A DNA stretch of 64,000 nucleotides, from the NCBI RefSeq assembly GCF_029962835.1, contig NC_080574.1:39251501-39315500 (forward strand), read 5' to 3'. This document shows, piece after piece, positions 57,767 to 64,000 of this stretch. The DNA comes from Magnolia sinica (taxonomy: Eukaryota > Streptophyta > Magnoliopsida > Magnoliales > Magnoliaceae). Under the pieces are notes generated by a model. It was given only the letters and a program-made list of their open reading frames with translations. It was not told the DNA's origin and searched no databases. Every line of letters starts with the position of its first letter. The stretch's first letter is position 1. The translations under genes were made by a program, and so were the position numbers.

Positions 57767-60700
57767 GTGGCCTTGAAATGATCCATCCAAGCCATACATC
57801 ATTTGTTGAGGATACATCTAGGCCATGCGTTTGTTAGATTCCATGATAAATAGAACCTAATATGATCTACAGGGTATTAAGACCTATATATCATGCAGTT
57901 GTCATTTTGTTTTTATTGGTCATACGGTTGTTGTTTTTAACGTCCATGCACAAGCATATGGGAAGAGACTATTGGACTCTTTAATGGCGTGATGTCCGTT
58001 ATACCCATTTGATTAAGGTAAGTAGCTAACATGCTTTATTTAACGGTCAATTGATATTTTTGGTATAGTGTATAAAACCATAGAACAAGATAAACTCATA
58101 CAGCTGAATACAAAGATATACTGATACAGCTGATACATAAGGAATCCAAAAAGAATTGGGTTCTTTATGCAAACCATAAAGATAGAGAGGGTTTTCACTA
58201 AATCGTATGGCCCAAAACACTCTCAAAGCTGTTTATAGAGCTCCATATGCATGATGTACAACACAGGGTTAGAGTATTTTTGGACTCTTTATTTGTTGTT
58301 TTCTCTTTCTTGAGGAAAACCTATTTGTTAGCAACTAGAAAGGGTTGTTTAGGTCACTTGAGCAGACATTCAATTAGGTTCTTGATGATTGCATTAATTG
58401 TGTAAACGATAGGATTCGCTTATTGGATTTTGCAATAAATCAGCAATTAATGTAATTAGGGCTATATAAAGCCATACATGTGGACCAAAAGACAGTGGAT
58501 TCTAATGAATGAATGTTGATTTATTTATTTTTAATTCTTGCGATGGGTTTCAATTTCTAGAGGTGTGATGCATTACAAACCCCTTCAATGCAATGCTTTA
58601 GGGTTCATGTTAAGCAATTCCACATAGTTATCATCTTCAAAAAAAAACCACATAGGTATCCTTTAACCCTTGCTTTTCCTTCATTATTTGTTAAATTTTA
58701 GAGTATGTAAAGCTCAATTATGGCATTGTGAAGAAGATTAGAAGCTCTGACCGGTACATATTTATAGAATCAATTTAGTTAAGTTCAATTTCTTCAAGTT
58801 GCCGCATCAGATAAGGTGAGCTGGTGTGTTTATGGTTCTCTTAGTTTTAGGGTGGAAAGAGAAGGTGAAATGGTTTGTCCCTTAGGCTCTCCCAGTTGCA
58901 ACGTATAAAAAGAGGTAAGAGGGGATTTATGGTTGCTTAAGAGCATGGATTGTCAAGTCTTGCATCTCCTTATATTTTTGTGCATTGATTCATTGGTGTC
59001 CCTATACATGTCATCATGTTACGATAATCAATCTTGTGTCTCCTTCTCTATCTATTTCCATGGAAGCTCAAACTTATAGTTATGCTTGTTTCAAGTTATC
59101 TTCACATATTTCATACGCATACATAATTGAAGTGTTTCTTCAAGTCGAGTCAACTGGTTTGCTAGATTGTAGATTGTGAGCACCCTGATCACCCGACATA
59201 GCTATGCAAAGGGAAGACCAAATCCATTGGGATCATTACTTACGTCAATCGTATTTGGTTCCAATCGTATCGTTTACTAAATAGATAAAGATCAAAGCTC
59301 TCTCACGCATTCAAGCCAAGCCAAGAGAAAGCCATTGGAGAAGACATTTTGTTGTGAAAATCTTTTGCATTTAATTTTTTTAATCCACATGTTTGTTCAT
59401 TTTCTTTTATTTGTTTTTTTTTTTTTTTTAAACCTTTTTAGAGAAGCATTATTAGTTATCACTTTTTCTTGATTCTTTGGTGTGGTTTTTCAATTTTCTA
59501 GTAACCATCTCTAGTTGAGCAGCCATGGTGCTTGGTTTAAGTATTTTGGAAGTGATCCATTATATATGGGTTGCACTCTAGTGGCACCACCTCTAGGCCA
59601 GATATGGAGCCCAGTGACGTATAGAAACCATTCAACCCATCCATCAGATGAGTCACTTCAAAATAACCTCCAATGTCGAATACGAAGCTCGATTGAAAAA
59701 TGAAGTGAGCCATGGCTAAGGGAATAAGCAGGTAGAGAAATCCCACCTTCTTCCTTTGATATTAGAATTTCTAGCACTACTTTTGACATTAGAACAATAC
59801 AAGAAAGCACATTTCTACTACCAAACTAGTTATCTTCACGTGATTGATACACATAAATAATCGAAGTGTTTCTCCGAGTTGAATTAAATGGTTTGCCGGA
59901 TTGTAAATCATGAGCACCCCAATCGCTTGACATAGCTATGCAAATAGAAGATCAAATCAATTAAGATTAGAATCATTGTTTATGTCAATCATATTTGGTT
60001 CCAATCATATCCTTTGCTAAATAGATAAAGATTGAACCTCTCCCCTGCATTTAAGCCAAGCCAAGAGAAAGCTTGTGGAGAAGACCTTTTGTTGTGAAAA
60101 TTTTCTGCATTTAATTTTTTTAATCCACATAATTGTCATTTTCTTTTATTTCTTTTTCTTTTACTTTTTTTAAATGATATTTAGAGAATTATCATCAGTT
60201 ATCACCTTTTCTTGATTCTTTCATGTGTCTTTTCAATTTTCTGGTAACCATCTCTAATTGAGCGGCTTTGGTGCTTGGTTTAAGTATTTTGGAAGTGACC
60301 TTATTATAGTAAGCGCACACTCCAGTGGTGTTGCTACCACCGTAATCTTATGGTGGTACCACCAAGATGTGGGGCTTAGTGACATATGGAAACCATCCAA
60401 CGCATCCATTACATGAGTCACCTCAAAAAAACCTCCAAGGTTGAATACGAAGCTCGATCCAGAACTGAAGTGGACCGTGGCAAAGGAAATAAGCAGGGAG
60501 AGAACCCCACCGATTGAATTTCATAGGGGCACACCTGACTCCTAAAATAGCCTGATTTGTGGCCCAAGTATTTGAATGGACTAGATTCCATATATAGAAC
60601 ATGGTAGGCGCCTCGCTATAGTCATTGGTGGGCATTTCAGCTCAATATTTTCCATGTGGGATGGCCCACCTAAGTTTTTAATCATACTGATTTTTTTAGG

Positions 60701-61549
60701 CTGGGGACTTTTTGAGGTGACACATCAGACCAACGTGTTGGATTCCATGAACACATCAGTGGGCCTCAGATCATGTCTGTACCATCGTAAGTACTAACCG
60801 AGCGCAGACCTTATTGCTGAATGGGCTACCCATATGGATGGGCCTGATGTTGATCTTGGGTTTCTTAACGCCTCCTAGGTGCTGCTATCTCAGCAGTCCC
60901 TTTTACCTGTTTTTCTTTTCCTTTTCCTTTAATGCAAAGTTATCTTTCAAAAAAAAAAAAAAAAACATCTTCTTCTTTTTTTCTTCACCCTCTCCCATTT
61001 TCTACATTTTATATGAGAATTTAGAGCATTTTTTTAACAATAGAAAAATATCAAAAAGCACATTTCTACTACCAAACTAATAAAAAGCGCATAACAAAGC
61101 AAGAACAAAAATAGTGATTGATTATCCAATTTATCTTCACAGATTACTTACATTCTTATTTCAACTAAAACACACAAAAATCAATATCACCTTCAAAAGA
61201 TCAAATCGCATAAAATAAAATAAAAAACACAATAATTTCAAAGTAGAGATATTTATAAACTCCTCCAAAATGTTCCAAAAATCGAATTCCATATATACTC
61301 TTATAGAGAGATGAACTGAAATACTGACATGGGACGAGACAAGAGAGATCCACTTGCAGGAGCTCCGACGGGAACGGGGAGATTCTTCGAGCCAGCAGGG
61401 GGTCCGACGGGAATGGGGAGATTCTTCGAACCATCAGCATCAGAAACGATTGATACATCGCCGATCCTTGAAATCGAATTGGACAGAAGTCCATTAAAAA
61501 ACAATAAGAGGATAGAGAAGAGAAGGAAGAAAAGAGAAGATAATTTCAT
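43355..61549 (-). CDS. IRE1: IRE1 ER-stress sensor kinase/endoribonuclease, complete 7-exon gene
   Basis: Minus-strand exons, 5' to 3': 61549-61329, 51588-51327, 50860-49326, 45761-45589, 45472-45226, 45067-44767 and 43501-43355. The CDS is 2886 nt (961 aa) and all phases close. Residues 1-25 are a signal peptide (MKLSSLFFLLFSILLLFFNG). The luminal sensor starts at IASSDGTIYLVDLNSGKVHW. A transmembrane helix lies near 402-420 (VHICFICLVAALVG). The kinase begins about 528: glycine loop GSNGTV, Lys in VAVKR (about 563), HRDLKPQN (Asp about 691), and DMG in place of DFG. The KEN RNase domain ends ...KCFERYFKGDSL. IRE1 senses unfolded protein in the ER lumen and splices bZIP60 mRNA. Exon 1 is assigned by signal peptide and an exact phase match (AT|T). 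Intron 1 is 9.74 kb, intron 3 is 3.56 kb, and both are transposon-rich. Intron 5 is GC-AG. At 961 aa it is somewhat longer than the 840-890 aa usual in Arabidopsis and rice, partly through a proline/glycine-rich linker after the signal peptide. Confidence 0.92.
44046..44434. mobile_element. Palindromic GTAACGGC-type element with 8-bp target duplication, in IRE1 intron 6
   Basis: Flanked by CACACCAT at 44038-44045 and 44435-44442, identical over 8 bp. The interior is made of inverted and direct repeats of CGTTACGG / CCGTAACGGC / GGCCTTTACGG, so each half folds on itself. An 8-bp duplication and subterminal repeats fit the hAT superfamily. No transposase is present. Confidence 0.7.
45226..45227 (-). 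other. GC donor of IRE1 intron 5 (GC-AG intron)
   Basis: Exon 5 ends ...CAACAGAG and the intron begins GCAAGA. No GT donor keeps the frame nearby. The acceptor is TTGCCAG|G at 45068/45067. Splicing here restores HPDPQQR-PKAKEVLHHP, matching the family. AG|GCAAG is the classic strong consensus of the minor GC-AG class. Confidence 0.8.
46033..46380. repeat. Tandem direct duplication (~175 bp units) in IRE1 intron 3
   Basis: Two adjacent units share CTATTGAATTCTGG, AGGGAGGTAGCTCAGATCC and ACACAAGAACAATGGACTTC, then CCAATTGGTGGTTCAGAGGC. They differ at only a few positions, so the duplication is recent. Confidence 0.85.
46398..47195. mobile_element. hAT-like nonautonomous element D, IRE1 intron 3
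   Basis: Termini are CATTGTTTGAATTATC and, inverted, CAGTGTTTGAAGTATC. Flanks are TATATAAC at 46390-46397 and 47196-47203, identical over 8 bp. The interior is AT-rich with repeated GCCAATATTTTCAA / GATATTG words. It shares its ends and target-duplication length with the elements at 51826, 53712 and 54857 but little of its interior. Confidence 0.72.
47135..47432. repeat. Tandem duplication (~149 bp) spanning the right end of element D
   Basis: The unit runs from CGTTTCCGTATCCCCGGCTAG through TTCAAACACTGTATATAAC to GTAGTAATTCTTCTGATTC and is then repeated. The duplication copies the element's right terminus plus adjacent flank, so it happened after the insertion. Confidence 0.8.
48233..48860. 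repeat. Diverged tandem duplication (~300 bp units) in IRE1 intron 3
   Basis: 48233-48535 and about 48565-48860 share TTAGCAAACAAATGCAAGTG, GTCACATGCATGAT and TATTTATTTGATAAGCAA, then AAATACAAGGC. They are more diverged than the other intron duplications. Confidence 0.75.
51826..52792. mobile_element. hAT-like nonautonomous element A, IRE1 intron 1
   Basis: It begins CAATGTTTTAAATATCGATG and ends CCGATATTTCGAACACTG. Flanks are TATAGTGC (51818-51825) and TATAGTGT (52793-52800), an 8-bp duplication with one mismatch. It is 967 bp long and noncoding. The subterminal GATATATC / GATACGAAAC words are repeated in inverse near the other end (GCGATACCGATA). Confidence 0.72.
52793..53140. repeat. Flank of element A that is duplicated after element B
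   Basis: TAAAGGTTTTGCAGCTGCAT, GGCTTACCCCATAAGGGCT, CACCTTATATCTCCTCAAAGG and TTTATACAATGGGACTATAT recur at 54710-54856 and 55827-56010, in the same order. The second copy is interrupted by element C. Confidence 0.85.
53160..53540. other. Unassigned intron 1 sequence with an LTR-3'-end-like tail
   Basis: 53440-53540 (TTACTCCATGAAGTAGACTT, then CCAAGTAAATCTTTGTGCTC) resembles the distal part of the copia LTR at about 31060-31140. It could be a remnant of a related LTR. The rest is unrecognised. Confidence 0.35.
53541..53711 (+). mobile_element. tRNA-derived SINE
   Basis: A tRNA-like head with a perfect Pol III B box GGTTCGATTCC (53595-53605) is followed by an unrelated body (GTGGGTGATTGCGTGTATCC, then CACAGGGATTAGTCTCAC) and a short A-rich end (TTGAAAAAAT). 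This is the standard layout of plant tRNA-derived SINEs. A clear target duplication was not found. It abuts the start of the next hAT-like copy, which may have lost its left terminus. Confidence 0.6.
53712..54697. mobile_element. hAT-like element B, second copy in IRE1 intron 1
   Basis: It matches element A along its length in the same orientation (GATATATCTTGTATCCCACC, then CGATACGAAACACATAGG, and at the right end CCGATATTTCAAACACTG). The left terminus is not intact and adjoins the SINE. The sequence to the right of it also matches the right flank of A, so B arose by segmental duplication rather than a separate insertion. Confidence 0.7.
54857..55818. mobile_element. hAT-like element C, inverted and nested in the duplicated flank
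   Basis: It begins CGGTGTTTGAAATATT and ends GATATTTAAAACATTA. Flanks are GGCTCCAC at 54849-54856 and 55819-55826, identical over 8 bp. The length of 962 bp and content match element A in reverse orientation. The equivalent site after element A (about 52944-52951, GGCTCTGC) is empty, so C inserted after the duplication. Confidence 0.8.
56344..56387. repeat. (CA)n microsatellite and surrounding CA-rich tract
   Basis: 22 CA units sit inside a larger CACACA/CATACA-rich stretch (about 56150-56480). Overlapping His/Thr-rich frames here are artefacts of the repeat. Confidence 0.95.
56700..56743. repeat. (GA)n microsatellite
   Basis: About 22 GA units within IRE1 intron 1. Confidence 0.95.
56849..57348. 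mobile_element. MITE of the GGCCTGTTTGG type, IRE1 intron 1
   Basis: It begins AGGCCTGTTTGGACAACGG and ends ATGCCAAACAGCCCCTT. Subterminal words mirror each other (GGTATGGAATTGCATTAGATGG against CAATTTCATACCACCTAATC). The same right-end words open this window (1-111). A target duplication was not resolved. Confidence 0.6.
57679..57764. repeat. Long (CT)n microsatellite
   Basis: About 43 uninterrupted CT units, the longest perfect microsatellite in the window, inside IRE1 intron 1. Confidence 0.97.
57765..59080. other. Intron 1 sequence without recognised features
   Basis: No exon, RNA gene or transposon terminus was recognised. Confidence 0.45.
59085..60512. repeat. Tandem direct duplication of ~0.7 kb in IRE1 intron 1
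   Basis: About 59085-59755 and 59828-60512 align throughout: GACATAGCTATGCAAA, AAGCCAAGCCAAGAGAAAGC, TGCATTTAATTTTTTTAATC, TTGGTTTAAGTATTTTGGAA and GAATACGAAGCTCGAT. The copies are moderately diverged with small indels. Function unknown. Confidence 0.8.
60513..61328. other. 5' part of IRE1 intron 1
   Basis: Contains GGCCCACCTAAG-type words near 60660 and poly-A/T runs. The donor at 61328 (GTCAGT) begins the intron on the minus strand. Confidence 0.5.
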
Positions 61550-61746
61550 GAAGAAAGGATTTTTCCGGAGTTTGTCGGACGGGTGGAGAAATGGAGGATA
61601 GATATGGGAAGAAAGACGGGAGTCCCTCTTTCAAAAGAAAATTGACGGAAACAGTACCTGTGGCGTACGTTAGCAAGACCGCAGCCGCCGCAATATCCAA
61701 GCCATCCATCAGGTGGACCCCACCGCGTAGATTTTACTATCCATAG
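61550..61746 (-). promoter_or_regulatory. IRE1 5' leader / proximal promoter remnant
   Basis: Only about 200 bp separate the IRE1 start codon from the transposon at 61747. On the minus strand this stretch is pyrimidine-rich near the ATG (CCTCCATTTCTCCACCCGTC), consistent with a 5' UTR. No clear TATA box was found. Confidence 0.5.
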
Positions 61747-62363
61747 GGAAGCGGATTGGCTGGTGTACCACACACCAGCTATGTGGTTGATCTAGGTACG
61801 TGTCGTGCGAAGACGAGCATTGACGCTCCTCGAGCTCCGAGTTGTACGAACGGTTCAAATGAGATCAAAGTTACATGGCCCACAGTGATGTATTTATTAT
61901 ATCTACACCGTTCATCTATTTTTAGACATCATTTTAAGCCATATACAAAAAATAATCATATCCAAAAATCATTTGGACCATACCACAAATAGCAGTGGAG
62001 ATAATGATTTTCACTGTTAAACAATTCACAGGGCTTACCATAACATTTATTTTCCATCCAATCTGTTCATAAGGTTAAAAAGACCTCAATGAAGAGGAAT
62101 AGCAAATTTCATATTGTTCTAAATCTTCTGTAACCCCAAAAAGGGTTTCAATGGTAGACGTTCAATCCCCCATTGCCTTTTGCAATGTGGTCTATTTGAT
62201 AGTTAGATCTTTCTTATTTCCCTTCCCAAGCATTAAGACGTGCTCGTCAAATGAATGTACAGTTTGGATATAACACCTTCCTCTTGATCAGGCCCACAGA
62301 ACTTGCTGATGTAAATATAGCAGCTATATTGCTGGTGTGACTAGCACCAACCAATCCCCTTCC
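61747..62363. mobile_element. Mutator-like foldback element at the IRE1 5' end
   Basis: The left end GGAAGCGGATTGGCTGGTGT is mirrored by the right end, which inverted reads GGAAGGGGATTGGTTGGTGC. The terminal repeat continues for about 33 bp (ACACACCAGC / TCACACCAGC). Flanks are TATCCATAG (61738-61746) and TATCCAAAG (62364-62372), a 9-bp duplication with one mismatch. The interior has the family arms (CACCGTTCATCTATTTTTAG, AATGAATGTACAGTTTGGATATAACACC). It is 617 bp with no coding capacity. Confidence 0.75.
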
Positions 62364-62372
62364 TATCCAAAG

Positions 62373-63720
62373 ATAAAGGTCATCTGTCTGTTCATAGGCG
62401 TGCAATAACATTTATTAGAAATAGAAGCTGAAGGATTAAAATCTTCATTTAATTTTTTCATAACCGTACATTTGTTATATTAATTGTGGCCCACCTAATT
62501 AGTGAATAAAACCGATTATTGGAATATGTAATCTGCAGAGTGGTACCTTTCTGATGAATGGATTGGATATTACACCTATCCTCTATGTTGGCATATATGG
62601 TTGCGTGTGCATTTAGCAAAGTTCTTTAATTGGAGCTGTGTTTTGTTAAGCCCCGGCAAATGAACAAGTCAGCCAATGCACAGCCTGGTCAACCTGGCAA
62701 ACCTGTGCAGTATCCTAGCCATCATGCATGACAAACGTGCAATATCCAAGCCATTCATAGGAAGGATACTAGTATCTAGATTCCTGATCTTGAGAATCAG
62801 TTCTGTCCACTTATCAGGTGGGCCATAATTAACTGAATACATTTGTTTGTGAAAAAACAACTGAAGTTTTCTTTCACATCGAATTATTTCTAATATCATG
62901 ATATGCTTATTGAATGGACCACCTTTATCTTTGGACCGTGACGTTTTACACAATTAGGTCCACCTGATGAATGGCTTAGATAGTTCACATGTTTGCTGTT
63001 TTGGCACGTGTGTTGTGCATAGCTAACTTGTACCTCTGTGTGGGCTTACCAAATTCCATCTGAGCATGCGATTTTTTTTTTGTTCTCCATCTCTTTAAAA
63101 TGACTTATTTTCAACACTCATCACTCAAATTTAATATTTTGGGTGATTTTATATGATACAGATCATTTGATATGGACGGTCACATTTAGTCGATAAAGTA
63201 ACTCTTTAGTAACAAACCTGCGGATGAAATGGTCTGCGTCGAAATGTTGAAGCACCAGTTTTTATACACAATTTTCACCATCCATTTTGTAGGTGGATAG
63301 TTAAAAAGGCCTGGCTGGTATGGAATATGTGCTGAACGGAATGAAGGGTTCAGATCAATCAATTGTACTATTCTAGTGTGATGATGCAAGTAGGAGTACT
63401 ATGCCATATAAGAGCACTTGGTCCTGAAAAATGCACCAGTCCTTAAGGCCTACTCTTGAAAACATCTTGAGAGCCATAGAAGTTTCAGATCAAGCTGATG
63501 TATGTGTTTTGTCTTCACCCACCCCACTCCTATTTGCAAAATTTTAAGATTTAAAATTATAAAATAAAAAAATAAAATAAAAAAGACTCTTCACCTCCAC
63601 CTTTAAGAAATTTTAAAATTACGAAGGCTACCACTTCAACAACTCTAATCTAATATATTAAAAAATCCATCTTCCCTAAGCACCAGGAACTAATGAGATG
63701 TTATTATGTCATTCATCTAC
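62373..63720. other. Intergenic, no gene seen
   Basis: Pieces of GGCCCACCT-type repeats (62485, 62815) and AT-rich sequence. No coding exon or RNA gene was recognised. Confidence 0.5.
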
Positions 63721-63750
63721 TCACAAATAATGAAAGTGTCACTCATCCCA

Positions 63751-63768
63751 GCTATAAAAGGGGTCTCC
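63751..63768 (+). promoter_or_regulatory. TATA-containing promoter-like or LTR-like stretch at the window end
   Basis: CAGCTATAAAAGGGGTCTCC is a strong plant TATA box (TATAAAAGG). It is followed by CTCCCTTGTTCCCAACAAAAAC and pyrimidine-rich sequence to the end of the window. It could be the promoter of a + strand gene that begins outside the window. It could equally be the U3/R part of a retrotransposon LTR, which often carries TATAAAAGG followed by such a leader. Confidence 0.4.
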
Positions 63769-64000
63769 TCCCTTGTTCCCAACAAAAACAAACTTTGCAT
63801 TTGGTGAGAAGGCTCTCCTCTCTTTCTCCTAGGTCCTTGGTTGTACTCTCTTATACTGTTAGCTATCTCTAGCCTTAACCCAGCTACTCTCTACACCCAT
63901 AACCACTCCTCTCCTTTTAAGGACTAAGAGTTGGGCTGCAATTGAAGAACTTTAATTATCTTCAATAGCTTGAGAAAGCACTGAGGTGATCTCTTAGCAT

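Noticed and set aside
61329-61601. 90-codon plus-strand frame rich in GRFFEP repeats
   Set aside because: It is the reverse of IRE1 exon 1, where the minus-strand frame gives a signal peptide and matching splice phase.

Overview
This window is nuclear DNA of a flowering plant. It has intron-rich genes with plant GT-AG splice sites, a chloroplast GAPDH B subunit, plant LTR retrotransposons and dense small DNA transposons. A foldback repeat carrying GGATGGACGG-type arms and GGGCCCACC-type flanks recurs throughout. From memory this repeat style suggests a magnoliid or other early-diverging tree lineage, but the sequence alone does not prove it.

Three host genes can be modelled completely, with every exon junction in phase. 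(1) A PIN-LIKES (PILS) auxin carrier on the + strand, 12276-18953, 10 coding exons, 445 aa. (2) GAPB, the redox-regulated B subunit of chloroplast NADP-GAPDH, on the + strand, 32525-39782, 9 exons, 453 aa. (3) The ER-stress sensor kinase/RNase IRE1 on the - strand, 61549-43355, 7 exons, 961 aa; its signal-peptide exon lies 9.7 kb upstream of exon 2. GAPB and IRE1 are convergent. A candidate orphan first exon lies at 3542-3645. The three genes have no evident pathway link (auxin homeostasis at the ER, the Calvin cycle, the unfolded protein response), as is normal for a plant chromosome arm.

Layout: 1-12000 is intergenic and packed with small transposons, with one promoter/first-exon-like island near 3.4-3.7 kb. 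12-19 kb holds PILS. 19-21.4 kb is intergenic. 21416-31228 is a Ty1/copia fossil split by a younger Ty3/gypsy fossil (22460-28423); both carry target-site duplications. 31.2-32.5 kb is the GAPB upstream region with G-box cores, and 32.5-39.8 kb is GAPB. 40078-40912 is a solo LTR related to the gypsy element. 43.4-61.5 kb is IRE1, whose introns hold four hAT-like elements (one nested), another 8-bp-TSD palindromic element, a tRNA-derived SINE, a segmental duplication and several local tandem duplications. 61747-62363 is a Mutator-like foldback element just upstream of the IRE1 start codon. The last 1.6 kb is intergenic and ends in a TATA-containing promoter-like or LTR-like stretch.

I found no evidence of a new multi-gene system. 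The observations most worth following are the transposon load of IRE1, including its proximal promoter, the foldback family with 9-bp target duplications, the GC-AG intron in IRE1, and a 20-residue tandem duplication in the PILS loop.
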